Shown: piece after piece, positions 34,647 through 43,607 of the stretch
How the letters are laid out: the number at the start of each line of letters is the position of its first letter
Position numbering within the stretch: the first letter of the stretch is position 1
Notes under the pieces: generated by a model
Told to the model about the DNA's origin: nothing
Seen by the model: only the letters and a program-made list of their open reading frames with translations
Databases searched by the model: none
Made by a program: the position numbers and the translations under genes
Assembly (NCBI GenBank): GCA_024508855.1
Contig: JANINJ010000088.1
Coordinates: 34,401 to 98,400 of the forward strand
Direction: 5' to 3'
DNA from: Xanthobacteraceae bacterium
GTDB lineage: Bacteria; Pseudomonadota; Alphaproteobacteria; Rhizobiales; Xanthobacteraceae
Length of the DNA stretch: 64,000 nucleotides

Positions 34647-35639
34647 TCAACCAAATCTCCGCCGCCGCCATTCGATCAGCTTTTCGCTCACCTCGGCAGG
34701 CTGCTCCTGCTGCGTCCAATGGCCGCTGTCGTGGACCAGGTATTTTTCGAGGTCCGGGATCAGTTTCTCCATGCCCTCGGTGGCCGACGGCGGCAGCACC
34801 GCATCGTTCTCCGCCATGATCATCAGCGACGGCACCCGCACGGTATGATCGAGGTCGGCGGCACGCTCCCAATTGCGGCTCATGTTGCGATACCAGTTGA
34901 TGCCGCCGGTGAAGCCGGTCTTGCCGAATGTCTCGACGAATACCGCCATCTCCTCGGGGGACAGGATTTGCTGACGCGGATCTAGCTTGGGATCGTAACC
35001 GGCGACCATCTGCGGAAACGCCAGATTGAGTTTCGACGATGCGCCCACACCGGCGGCCGGCGCTTCCACCGGCTGCGGCTTGCGCGGCATCGGTTTGCGC
35101 ATGAAAAAATCGAAGGTCTCGGCAACCTTGCTGCCGAAAATCTTGTCCGGCTGGCGCGCTGCATCCTGAAACTGCACGATGTACATGCTGTCGCCGAAGC
35201 GCTTGCGGAACAGGCTGATGGGATCGACAGGCGCACGATCGGCGTGCGGCGTGTTGATGCCGACGACGCCGGCCACCCGCGACGGGTGGCGCAGCGGCAT
35301 CTGCCAAACCACGAAGCCGCCCCAGTCGTGGCCGACGAAAATCGCCTTGTCGATCTTGAGATGATCCAGCAACCCGACCAGATCGCCGGTCAGGTGCTCG
35401 AGATCGTAGTCCTCGACCTTCTCGGGGCGATCGGTCGCGCCATAGCCGCGCTGATCCGGCGCGATGACGCGGATGCCCGCCTCACTTAGCGCCTTGATCT
35501 GGTGCCGCCACGAGAATGCGATTTCCGGCCAGCCGTGGCACAACACCACTGGCGGCGTATCGGATTTCGGGCCCGCCTCGTAATAGCCCATGCGAATTCC
35601 GTTCGTCTGCGCGAACTGGAGCGGCGGCATCTCGATCAT
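34647..35639 (-). CDS. Epoxide hydrolase-like alpha/beta hydrolase
   Basis: A 330-residue alpha/beta hydrolase with the epoxide hydrolase signature: oxyanion motif HGWPE at 35-39, nucleophile Asp105 in GHDWGG, a cap-domain Tyr in GINWYRNM that could protonate the epoxide, and a late His in HDSGHW. It would open an epoxide to a diol. It lies upstream of the CYP102 gene on the same strand, so it may process epoxides made by that P450. Alternative starts are 35639 and 35630. Confidence 0.9.
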   Translation of the reverse strand: MIEMPPLQFAQTNGIRMGYYEAGPKSDTPPVVLCHGWPEIAFSWRHQIKALSEAGIRVIAPDQRGYGATDRPEKVEDYDLEHLTGDLVGLLDHLKIDKAIFVGHDWGGFVVWQMPLRHPSRVAGVVGINTPHADRAPVDPISLFRKRFGDSMYIVQFQDAARQPDKIFGSKVAETFDFFMRKPMPRKPQPVEAPAAGVGASSKLNLAFPQMVAGYDPKLDPRQQILSPEEMAVFVETFGKTGFTGGINWYRNMSRNWERAADLDHTVRVPSLMIMAENDAVLPPSATEGMEKLIPDLEKYLVHDSGHWTQQEQPAEVSEKLIEWRRRRFG

Positions 35640-35716
35640 TCAGAACCTCACCTGAGCCCGGCCCGGACTCGCTGGACTTGAACCGTCACGTTACCGAATG
35701 TTGTGGGCGAGCTCGC

Positions 35717-37264
35717 TCAGCTCGCGACACTCTGCGCGTCCGGGGGCGATGCATAGGCCGCCTGCAGCGCCGCCAATTCCTCGGGCAGCATATCGGCCAG
35801 CACCTGCACATGCGGGATGACGTTGGCGCCTGCGATGAATCCGAAATCGAGCTGGTCGCGATAGCTCTGCACCGTGATGTTGAGCGCGACGCCATGCACC
35901 GCAATCGACACCGGAAAGATATGCAGCAGCTCGGCCCCGGCCGCATACAGGGTCTGGCGCGGTCCGGGGACGTTCGACACCGTGATGTTGGTTGCCGGCG
36001 GCAGCACGTCGGAGAGATTGGAGCGGCTGTAGAGCAGCGCCATGATCTGCACCAGGATCGGCGCGCCGAGCATCGAAACGTTGGACACCTGCGGCATCAG
36101 CGCGCGCAGCGGATGCGACATTTCCTTCGACTTCGAGGACTGCGCGATGATCGCCTCGAGCCGTGCCTTCGGGTCCTCGATATCGGTGGCGATCGAGCAG
36201 ATCATCCCGAACACCTGATTGTTGGCGTCCGTGTTGCCCTCCTCGCGCAGCGAGATCGGCACGCCCGCGGTCAGTGACTTGTTCGGCAGCGCGCCCTGGC
36301 TGATCAGATAGCGCCGCACCACGCCGCTGGAAAGCGCCAGCACCACATCGTTCAGCTTGCCGCCGGATTGCTTGGCCAGCGCCTTGGCCTCCGACAGCGA
36401 GATCGACACGCCGGCAAAGCTGCGCTCGGACGAAATCGATTTGTTGAGGATGGTCGGCGGCGACGCCATGCTGGCGATGCTGTCGCGCGATTTGGGATCG
36501 GACACCTTGGCGACGACTTCCGACACACTCTTCAGCATCGCCGGAACGCTGCCGGCGAACTTCACTGCGCTCTCGATCTGGAACATGGCATTGTCGAACA
36601 GGATCGATCCGAGGTCGCTCTTGCCCGAGCGCGGCAGGTCGATGCCCTTGGCCATGGTCGAACCGTCGAACGGCTGACGCCAGAGCTGCTGATACGAATC
36701 GATGAAATTCGCGGCCATCTCGCGCGGCTCCGGCCCGCCCTTGCGGCGCGCCGTCGGTTCGGGGATCTCGCGCGGCACCGGCGAGACGTCATAGATCATG
36801 TTGGTGAGCGCGGCACCGGCGCCACCGTCGATGCAGGCGTGGTGCATCTTGGAATAAAGGCCGATCTCGTTGTCCTTCATGCCCTCGAAGACATAAAACT
36901 CCCAGAGCGGCCGCGCGCGGTTGAGCAGCTTGGCATGCATCCAGCCGACGATGCGCTCCAGCGTCGCACGGTCGTACGGCGCCGGCAGGCTGCCGCGGAA
37001 GATGTGGCGGTCGATGTCGAACTGGTCGTCCTCGACCCAGCTTGGATGATCGATGTCGAGCGGCGCCTTTTCCAGCCGCGCTTTCAGGATCGGCGCGATA
37101 TGCAATCGCGAGGCGATCATCGCCTTGAAATCCTCGAAGAAGTTGCCAGCGTAATTCTCGGGCAACCGGAAGATCGCGATGCTCCCGACATGCATCGGCA
37201 TCTCGGGCGTTTCGAGGTAAAGGAACGATGCGTCCATCGAGGACAGCTTCTTGGCGCCACTCAT
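35717..37264 (-). CDS. Wax ester synthase/diacylglycerol acyltransferase (WS/DGAT)
   Basis: A 515-residue acyltransferase that makes wax esters or triacylglycerol from acyl-CoA. The catalytic motif HHACIDG is at 141-147; the N-terminus has LSSMDASFLYLETPEMPMHVGS, and the C-terminal half has the family NVPGPRQTLY and GVALNITVQSY. The open frame starts 43 codons earlier, but MSGAKKL at 37264 follows GGGAG and matches the family N-terminus. With PHA genes nearby it gives the organism a second route for carbon storage. Confidence 0.95.
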   Translation of the reverse strand: MSGAKKLSSMDASFLYLETPEMPMHVGSIAIFRLPENYAGNFFEDFKAMIASRLHIAPILKARLEKAPLDIDHPSWVEDDQFDIDRHIFRGSLPAPYDRATLERIVGWMHAKLLNRARPLWEFYVFEGMKDNEIGLYSKMHHACIDGGAGAALTNMIYDVSPVPREIPEPTARRKGGPEPREMAANFIDSYQQLWRQPFDGSTMAKGIDLPRSGKSDLGSILFDNAMFQIESAVKFAGSVPAMLKSVSEVVAKVSDPKSRDSIASMASPPTILNKSISSERSFAGVSISLSEAKALAKQSGGKLNDVVLALSSGVVRRYLISQGALPNKSLTAGVPISLREEGNTDANNQVFGMICSIATDIEDPKARLEAIIAQSSKSKEMSHPLRALMPQVSNVSMLGAPILVQIMALLYSRSNLSDVLPPATNITVSNVPGPRQTLYAAGAELLHIFPVSIAVHGVALNITVQSYRDQLDFGFIAGANVIPHVQVLADMLPEELAALQAAYASPPDAQSVAS

Positions 37265-37483
37265 ACGTCTCTCCCAGAAAGGAATTTGTGACGCCTTGGC
37301 GGCGTTCTTGGCCACCCTGTGGGGTGGCACCGGACGCAGATTGTGCATGTTCCGGCCGCCAGTTTGCAACGGCAAACGGCGTAAATGCTTCAAATAGCCT
37401 GATTATATTCGGGCGGCATCGCCCTTGACCGGCAGCCGGCCCGCGCCCGATACCGTCGCGCCGGCCCCTTCACCTCGGTGCGG

Positions 37484-37735
37484 TTATTTCTTGCTCGAGC
37501 GCCCGGTCCCAAGTCCGGCCATGTTGGCGAACATGTTCTGAAACCGCTCGGCCATCTTGGGATCGAAGGTGAACCAGTTCTGCAGGATCGTTTCGGGCGA
37601 GAACTGATCGAGGTTCGCCATCATCTTTTCCTGCAGCTTGTCCATCATGGCAGCCTGCATCGGCTGCACATCGGGAAGCCCCATGAATTCACGCGCCTCA
37701 AGAGGGGTGCAATCGATCTCGATGGTCACTTTCAT
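37484..37735 (-). CDS. DUF6489 family small protein
   Basis: An 83-residue protein with MKVTIEIDCTPLEAREFMGLPDV at the start, a Met-rich middle (MQAAMMDKLQEKMMANLDQF) and a basic C-terminus. I recognise it as DUF6489, a small family common in alphaproteobacteria, often near PHA or lipid genes; its function is unknown. It is helical, soluble, with no signal. It is probably transcribed alone or ahead of the WS/DGAT gene, 219 bases away on the same strand. Confidence 0.85.
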   Translation of the reverse strand: MKVTIEIDCTPLEAREFMGLPDVQPMQAAMMDKLQEKMMANLDQFSPETILQNWFTFDPKMAERFQNMFANMAGLGTGRSSKK

Positions 37736-37884
37736 AGCGTCGCTCCTGAACCGGATTCGAATGCCCCTCGGAGCACGACGAACCTAATGCGAAATTTCAC
37801 CGTATCGTCAAGGCTATCCGATGCAAGTGACAGGCGATGCGTCTGACTGCGCCGGACTAACCCGTCGGCATCCGGAGTTAAGAG

Positions 37885-39144
37885 TTAACTGAAGCGCTGG
37901 GCCGCAAACGGCGCCGCATCGGCAAACGGCTGCTCTCCGGTCATCATCTCGGCCAACAACCGGCCGGTCGCCGGCCCGAGCGTCAGTCCGTGATGCTGGT
38001 GACCGAAGTCGAACCACAGTCCGGAATGGCGCGGGGCTGCGCCGATCACCGGCAGCATATCGGGCAGACATGGCCGACGGCCCATCCAGGGCGTGGCGTC
38101 GAGTGCACCGTCGAGCGGAAACAAGCCGCGCGCCAACGGCAACGTTCGGTCGATCTGCACCGGCGTCGGTGGCGCGTCGCGGCGCGCGAATTCCGCACCG
38201 GTCGTCAGCCGAATGCCGCGATTCATCGGCGCCAGCAGAAATCCGCCATCGGCATCGAGAATGGGGTGGTTGAGCACCGCGTTGCCGCGCGGTGCGAAGT
38301 GCTGGTGGTAGCCGCGCTTGATGCCGAGCGGAATATTGTAGCCCAGCGGAGCGAACACCAGATCGGACCATGGGCCGAGCGCAACCACAACCTCGCGCGC
38401 GATCATCGCCTCGCCTGCCTCGTTTTTCACCTGCCAGCCCTGCGAGACTTGTTCGAGGGTTCGCGCGTCGGCCGTGATGAAGCGTCCGCCGTTTCGAACG
38501 AACAGCGCGGCATAGGCCTTGGCGAGTGCGCCGGGATCCGGAATGAAGCCCGGCGCGGACCAGTGGATCGCACCCGCGAACGAGCCGGAAAGATGCGGCT
38601 CGCGCTCGCCAATCGCCGCAGCGTCGAGCACATCCGCATCGACGCCCGCGAACTGCCGCGCCCGCTCCAGCTCGGCGACGCCATTTGCCATGCTGGCTTC
38701 GGATCGGAACAGCTTGATCCAGCCGGTCCGGCGGAGCAGTTCAGGCACGCCCGCTTCTTCGATCAAGGCTTCGTGTTCGACAAGGCTGCGCTGGATCAGC
38801 GGCAACGCGGCCTTCGCGCTGCGCATCGCGCCTTCCGGCGACGACGCACGGAAATAACGCCACAGCCACGGCAGCACCACCGGCAGCGCATCCAGATGAT
38901 AATGTGCTTCCGCCGAGCGGTTGAGCGCGTAACGCAGGATATGATGGATGTCGCGCGGGAACATGTACGGGAATACCGAGGCGCGTTCGATCAATCCGGC
39001 ATTGCCGTAGCTGGTCTCCTCGCCTGCAGCGCCGTGCTTGTCGACGAGGATGACATCGCGCCCCCGCTTCTGCAGATGCAGCGCCGCGCTGACGCCGACC
39101 ATGCCCGCGCCCAATACAATTACGTCCGCGCGCAACTCGGTCAT
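37885..39144 (-). CDS. FAD-dependent D-amino acid dehydrogenase-like (DadA family)
   Basis: A 419-residue DAO-family oxidoreductase. The FAD motif VIVLGAGMVGVSAALHLQKRG is at the N-terminus, followed by DKHGAAGEETSYGNAGLIE as in DadA, and near the end WMGRRPCLPDMLPVIG. It oxidises a D-amino acid or similar amine to an imine, passing electrons to the respiratory chain. Length and motifs fit DadA. The adjacent CnbZ-like gene on the same strand may be related in function. Confidence 0.9.
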   Translation of the reverse strand: MTELRADVIVLGAGMVGVSAALHLQKRGRDVILVDKHGAAGEETSYGNAGLIERASVFPYMFPRDIHHILRYALNRSAEAHYHLDALPVVLPWLWRYFRASSPEGAMRSAKAALPLIQRSLVEHEALIEEAGVPELLRRTGWIKLFRSEASMANGVAELERARQFAGVDADVLDAAAIGEREPHLSGSFAGAIHWSAPGFIPDPGALAKAYAALFVRNGGRFITADARTLEQVSQGWQVKNEAGEAMIAREVVVALGPWSDLVFAPLGYNIPLGIKRGYHQHFAPRGNAVLNHPILDADGGFLLAPMNRGIRLTTGAEFARRDAPPTPVQIDRTLPLARGLFPLDGALDATPWMGRRPCLPDMLPVIGAAPRHSGLWFDFGHQHHGLTLGPATGRLLAEMMTGEQPFADAAPFAAQRFS

Positions 39145-39263
39145 CTCTCGCTCCGGAATTCTGGCACGCTGTCATTCGTCGCCGTGCTTTCAACGTAGGT
39201 ATCGAACCCTCGTTGTGCAAATCGCGTGCCGCAAACGGATGTACTGCAGATAGCAGGTGTCGT

Positions 39264-40007
39264 TTAAATGACGCTCTCGCGCATCACGCGACGGCAATCC
39301 ATCTCGAATTCGAGATCGATCACCGGCGGCCGGGCGAAATGCCACGTCATGCCGGAGCGCGCCGCGCCGTGCCGAACCAGCGCATCGGCCACGACCGGAT
39401 GAAAATCGTGCACGGTGTAGATTTGTGCACCAGTGGTGCCCGCCCAATCGGCGCCGAAAGCAGCGAGACGGCGTTCCATCTCGCCGACCGTGAACGCGAC
39501 CTTTTCCTTCAGTCCGTCCGGACTGACGTCGCGATAGCGCACGATCCGCTCCGGATAAGGCGCATCGCCGCCGCGCGCCTCGGCGCCGCCGGCGATCACG
39601 AATGTCGGTGTTGCATTTGTCTTCGGGCGCGTGAAGGAGAATGCGTAGAACGACGGATCGGCCGGCGGATCGATCTCGGGACAGACGTTGCTGCGCGCCA
39701 CCGGATTGACGCTACCGTCGAAGATGCCCCATTCCGCGAGCGTCTTCACGTAATGCTCATTGAATGCGCGAAATCCGGCCTCGCTGAAAGCAGCGGGCGA
39801 GCGCAATTCGCAGGCACAGAACGCAGTCAGCGGCCGCCCGGCAGCGCGGATGTAATCTGCGGCCCGTGCAAAGCCTTGCGCCAGCGGCAACAGCTTGTCG
39901 AACCTCACGCGCTCGATTTCATAGCCGTCGCCTGCGGCCGCGCCGCTGGAGAACTGGAAGACGGCGGGGATAAAGCGATAGTTTCCTGCGACAAAATCAC
40001 GCGTCAT
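39264..40007 (-). CDS. CnbZ-like protein (2-amino-5-chloromuconate deaminase family, tentative)
   Basis: A 247-residue soluble protein. Stretches such as NYRFIPAVFQFSSG, LTAFCACELRSPAAF and VNPVARSNVCPEIDPP look like the family annotated as CnbZ, the 2-amino-5-chloromuconate deaminase of nitrobenzene-type catabolism; this recognition is from memory. The two Cys in FCACELRSP and the Asn/Cys in RSNVCPE could be active-site residues. The function here is uncertain, as no aminophenol dioxygenase genes are nearby. The start at 40007 (MTRDF) is preferred over 40019. Confidence 0.75.
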   Translation of the reverse strand: MTRDFVAGNYRFIPAVFQFSSGAAAGDGYEIERVRFDKLLPLAQGFARAADYIRAAGRPLTAFCACELRSPAAFSEAGFRAFNEHYVKTLAEWGIFDGSVNPVARSNVCPEIDPPADPSFYAFSFTRPKTNATPTFVIAGGAEARGGDAPYPERIVRYRDVSPDGLKEKVAFTVGEMERRLAAFGADWAGTTGAQIYTVHDFHPVVADALVRHGAARSGMTWHFARPPVIDLEFEMDCRRVMRESVI

Positions 40008-40033
40008 GTTCGGCCTCACATCAAGACCGAAGC

Positions 40034-40444
40034 TTAGCTGTGAAACTTCAGTCCATCCACTATCTTGTCGATCACCTTGCGCTCGGCGCGCATGGCCAGT
40101 CCAACCAGATTGAGATCGGTCCGCTTCACCGCCAGAACCGCCGCGCGATTGGCGGCGTCATGCGTCGTCGCGAACATATCTTCGGTGTAGATCGCGGGGG
40201 TGACGTCTCGCGCCAGTGCGCGCTCGAGCGCGCGCGTCAAGGCCGGCCCGTCTGCGCCATAGACCAGAATCGGCTGCCCGATCAGCGAAAGATATTTGGT
40301 ACCGGAGCCGTCTTCATAGGGCTCGCCGATGCTGGCGGGAAATTGCGCGGCAATACCGCTGGCCAGAAATGCGGCAACGTTGAGTTTCTGCCACGCAGCG
40401 AGATCGGTGCGGATCACCACCGCGATTTTGGTATCGAACTGCAT
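40034..40444 (-). CDS. DUF2000 family protein
   Basis: A 136-residue protein of the DUF2000 family (KIAVVIRTDLAAWQKLNVAAFLASG, YGADGPALTRALERAL). The family is thought to be related to peptidyl-tRNA hydrolase-like folds, with no known role. It is 26 bases upstream of the CnbZ-like gene on the same strand, so the two are probably co-transcribed. ATG at 40444 is used; a TTG three codons earlier is less likely. Confidence 0.87.
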   Translation of the reverse strand: MQFDTKIAVVIRTDLAAWQKLNVAAFLASGIAAQFPASIGEPYEDGSGTKYLSLIGQPILVYGADGPALTRALERALARDVTPAIYTEDMFATTHDAANRAAVLAVKRTDLNLVGLAMRAERKVIDKIVDGLKFHS

Positions 40445-40470
40445 GAATTCCAATCGGAGAGCTTAGGATA

Positions 40471-40869
40471 CTAGCCCTTGGCGTCGCAGGCCCAGGCGCG
40501 AATGACGCATTCCTTGCCCCCGAATTCGTAGCATTTGCGCGTTGCGTTATTCAAGGAGGTGGAGATGCGCGGGGCGACGGCATAGCCATGCGCGCCGCAA
40601 GGATTGGCCATATCGATGGAGAGCGCCGCACAGGAGCGCTTCATGGTGACGGTCTCGCACTTGCCGCCGCATTGCTTGCGCGCAGCCGCAATCGCCGCAG
40701 CTTCGGCCGGATAATCGAACGCCTGCCCGTAGGCGCCGCATTTGCCGATGGCAAAAGCACCTGCGGCGTAAACCGGCGTCGAAATCTGCATGACAGTGAG
40801 CGACAAGATCAACGCAAGCAGAGCCGCCGCGCTTCGGCGCGCGGCAACGGCATGTAGCAACATCCCCAT
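40471..40869 (-). CDS. DUF4189 family secreted protein
   Basis: A 132-residue protein with a signal peptide (hydrophobic residues about 13-33, cleavage near YAAG). The mature part has eight Cys, in GKCGAYG, KQCGGKC, RSC, NPCG, RKC, KEC and WAC, likely forming disulfides, and matches DUF4189. Several members have repeats of this fold; here it is one domain. Periplasmic or secreted, function unknown. Confidence 0.87.
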   Translation of the reverse strand: MGMLLHAVAARRSAAALLALILSLTVMQISTPVYAAGAFAIGKCGAYGQAFDYPAEAAAIAAARKQCGGKCETVTMKRSCAALSIDMANPCGAHGYAVAPRISTSLNNATRKCYEFGGKECVIRAWACDAKG

Positions 40870-40914
40870 CCCCCGAAAGGATCAATCAAAGCGCAATCCT
40901 AGCGCGAGGGCGTT

Positions 40915-42579
40915 TCAACTTGGTGAACGCGAGGGAACCCGCCGCTTGCGTGGCGGCGCGGTGGCCGGCCGATCCTGCTGCGCCAGTTTCAAGGCCTGCG
41001 GCGTATCGATATCGAGGAATGCGCCGTCGCCGTCGACCGGCACTTCGACGACAGCCTCGCTGTGATGATCGACCAGATGCCGGCCGCCGATGTCGCCATC
41101 GATCGCCATCAACTCGCCGAAGAAGCGCCGCGACCACAGCACCGGATTTCCGCGCCGGCCGCCGCTGACCGGAACGGCGATCAGGCTGCCGCGCTCCGGC
41201 GAGAACGCCGCGATCAGCTTGTCGAGCAACCCTTTGTCGATCAGCGGCATGTCGCCAAGGCAGACCATCGCGCCGGCCGCGCTTGCCGGCACCGCCGCGA
41301 TGCCGGCCCTGACCGAACTCGCAAGCCCGCTGGCGAAATCCGGATTGCGCACGAATGTCACGTCGAGGCCCTGCAGGGCTTTCTCGACCTCGTCGGCCTG
41401 ATGGCCAGTGACCACGATCACCGGCGAGGCTTTCGAGGCAAGCGCCTGCTCGGTGACGATCCGCACCAGCGGCTTGCCGTTCAACTCCGCCAGCATCTTG
41501 TTGGGGCCGCCCATCCGGGTCGAGCGACCCGCGGCGAGCACTACGGCGGCGACTTTCTTTTCCGCGCTGACGGCAACCGGCTCGGGAATGCGCGGCTGCG
41601 GTCGCGTCACGATCTCCATCAGCAATCCGCCGACGCCGAAGCCGGTGATGTCCGAACGCTCGATCTTGATGCCCGCCAGCATCCGCATCAGCACCCAGTC
41701 GAAGCCGTTTTCCACCGGCGAACGCGCGCAGCCCGGCGCGCCGAGCACCGGCCGGCCGCCTGCACGTCCCAGCAGCAGCAGATTGCCTGGATCCACCGGC
41801 ATGCCGAAGTGATCGACCGTGCCGCCGTTGCTGACGATCGCTGCCGGAATCACGTCGCGCCGGTCGGCGATCGCGGAGGCACCGAACACGATGACCATCT
41901 CGACATCGAGCGCGAGCACATCCTTGATCGCTGCCGCGAGCGCGGCCTCGTCATGCTGAACACGACGCTCGACGATGATCTTCGCGCCCGCCGGCGCCAG
42001 GCGCTCGGCGGTGACGCGCAACGTCTTCTCGATCACCTTCGGCGCAAGTCCGGGCAGCAGGGTCGACACCACGCCGACCCGCTTGATGACATATGGCGCG
42101 ACGCGAAGAGCATCTCGTCCCGCCGCGACAACCGCGGCGTCGCGCAGCCTGCCCTCGACACCGAACGGGATCAGCTTCACCGTGGCGATCATCTCGCCCT
42201 CGACCACCGGCTTGTAGGCCGACAGCGTCGCGAAGGTGATGGCCTCGTCGATATTGTTGATGCGATTGGTTGCCTCGCGGTCGACCACCAGAATGCCGGC
42301 CCGCTCCGCGAACAGGTTGGCGCGGCCAGTGAAGGCGCGCTCGACGATGACGCCGTCACCGGCAACCGCCTGAGCGATATCAGCCGCGGCGACGTCTTCC
42401 GACACGTCGCCCTTCTCAAGCCGGATCACCACGATCTGCTCGACGCCCGCGTTCTTCAGCGCCGCGACCTCGGCAGCGCCGATGGTGGTGCCCTTCTTCA
42501 TCACCAGCGCGCCCTGGCGCAGCGTATGCACCGTCACGCCGCCGAGCGCATCCTCAGGTTTGGCCGGACCGAATTTCAC
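40915..42579 (-). CDS. Fused molybdopterin-binding (MoeA-like)/MobA-like nucleotidyltransferase
   Basis: A 554-residue fusion. Residues 1-340 are a molybdopterin-binding domain (HTLRQGALVMKKGTTI, VIVFGASAIADRRDVIPAAI). Residues about 350-554 are a MobA/MocA-type domain starting VAAVVLAAGRSTRMGGPNKML, with CLGDMPLID and GGRRGNPVLW. Such proteins attach a nucleotide to the molybdenum cofactor for molybdo-hydroxylases. Its start overlaps the XdhC-type gene by four bases, so it is part of the cox accessory operon. It supports maturation of a cytosine-dinucleotide Mo enzyme. Confidence 0.9.
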   Translation of the reverse strand: MKFGPAKPEDALGGVTVHTLRQGALVMKKGTTIGAAEVAALKNAGVEQIVVIRLEKGDVSEDVAAADIAQAVAGDGVIVERAFTGRANLFAERAGILVVDREATNRINNIDEAITFATLSAYKPVVEGEMIATVKLIPFGVEGRLRDAAVVAAGRDALRVAPYVIKRVGVVSTLLPGLAPKVIEKTLRVTAERLAPAGAKIIVERRVQHDEAALAAAIKDVLALDVEMVIVFGASAIADRRDVIPAAIVSNGGTVDHFGMPVDPGNLLLLGRAGGRPVLGAPGCARSPVENGFDWVLMRMLAGIKIERSDITGFGVGGLLMEIVTRPQPRIPEPVAVSAEKKVAAVVLAAGRSTRMGGPNKMLAELNGKPLVRIVTEQALASKASPVIVVTGHQADEVEKALQGLDVTFVRNPDFASGLASSVRAGIAAVPASAAGAMVCLGDMPLIDKGLLDKLIAAFSPERGSLIAVPVSGGRRGNPVLWSRRFFGELMAIDGDIGGRHLVDHHSEAVVEVPVDGDGAFLDIDTPQALKLAQQDRPATAPPRKRRVPSRSPS

Positions 42580-43268
42580 GCTGCACTCTCTTTCGGAAGC
42601 CGCAACTGCGCGGTGATCTGCGCCATGATCGCGACTGCGACTTCACCGGGCGATATCGCACCGATGGGTAGTCCGATCGGCGCATGAATGCTTGCGATAT
42701 TTGCGTCGGTCGCGCCCTGCGCCTTCAGGCGGTCGACTCGCTTGGCATGGGTCTTCCGCGAGCCGAGCGCGCCGATATAGAAGCAGTCGCGCTCGAACGC
42801 ATGGAGCAGCGCCGGATCGTCGATCTTCGGATCGTGCGTCACCGCAACGAACGCGGTGTAGTGATCGACATTGAGCGGCGGCAGCGCGACGTCAGGCCAT
42901 TCCGCGACCAGCGACACATCGGGAAATCGTTCGGGACTCGCGAAAGCGGTGCGCGGATCGACCACCGTCACGTCGTAACCCAGTGCGCGCGCCAGCGGCG
43001 CCAGCGCCTGGCTGATATGAACCGCGCCGATGATGACGAGCTTCGCCGTCGGCGCATAGACGTTGACGAACAGCTTCTTGCCGTCGGCCTCGATCATCGC
43101 GCTCTTGCCCATGCGCAATTGCTTGGCAAGTTCGTTGCGCAGCGGATCCCCGGCGAGATCGGACGCCTTGACGAGACGCTGCGCGCCATTATCGATCTCG
43201 GTAACAACAAAGGCTGGGCGGCGCGCAGCGCGCTCGGCATTCAACTCCGCAAGCGTCTTCAGATCCAC
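42576..43268 (-). CDS. XdhC/CoxI family protein, Rossmann domain part
   Basis: A 230-residue protein matching the C-terminal Rossmann domain of XdhC/CoxI: LVIIGAVHISQALAPLARALGYDVTVVDPR, VTHDPKIDDPAL and IGALGSRKTHAKR. XdhC-type proteins bind and insert (sulfurated) Mo cofactor into molybdo-hydroxylases. The N-terminal XdhC domain is a separate gene two bases upstream, so the usual single protein is split in two. It overlaps the MoeA-MobA-like gene. Confidence 0.9.
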   Translation of the reverse strand: MDLKTLAELNAERAARRPAFVVTEIDNGAQRLVKASDLAGDPLRNELAKQLRMGKSAMIEADGKKLFVNVYAPTAKLVIIGAVHISQALAPLARALGYDVTVVDPRTAFASPERFPDVSLVAEWPDVALPPLNVDHYTAFVAVTHDPKIDDPALLHAFERDCFYIGALGSRKTHAKRVDRLKAQGATDANIASIHAPIGLPIGAISPGEVAVAIMAQITAQLRLPKESAA

Positions 43269-43270
43269 GA

Positions 43271-43594
43271 CTACCCGACTTTCTCGACAAAGATGCGGAT
43301 CGTGCCGCCACAGGACAGACCGACATTGAAGGCGGTCTCGTCGGCGACACCGAATTCAAGCAATTTGGGCTGACCGCTGGAAATCACATCGAGCGCCTCG
43401 GTCACCACTGCGCCTTCGACGCAGCCGCCGGAGACCGAACCGAGGAACGTGCCCTCGTCATTGATGGCCAAGCTGGACCCGGCCGGCCGCGGCGCCGACC
43501 CCCAGGTTTCCACCACCGTCGCCAGCGCAACGCCGCGCCCGGCCTTCTTCCAATCCTCGGCTGCTTGCAGAATGTCTTCATCGCGATCGAGCAT
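43271..43594 (-). CDS. XdhC/CoxI family protein, N-terminal domain part
   Basis: A 107-residue protein equal to the N-terminal XdhC_CoxI domain: GRGVALATVVETWGSAPRPAG, SVSGGCVEGAVV and VGLSCGGTIRIFVE, with the Cys of GGCVEG and SCGG. It stands apart from its Rossmann partner gene downstream by two bases. The separation looks intended, as both have full domains and proper starts, rather than a frameshift. Confidence 0.9.
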   Translation of the reverse strand: MLDRDEDILQAAEDWKKAGRGVALATVVETWGSAPRPAGSSLAINDEGTFLGSVSGGCVEGAVVTEALDVISSGQPKLLEFGVADETAFNVGLSCGGTIRIFVEKVG

Positions 43595-43607
43595 GGCGGC
43601 CTCTCGT

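Noticed and set aside
41062..42687. 541-residue plus-strand frame opposite the MoeA-MobA fusion
   Set aside because: Composition dominated by Arg, Asp and His, typical of antisense frames in GC-rich DNA; the fusion protein on the other strand is clear.
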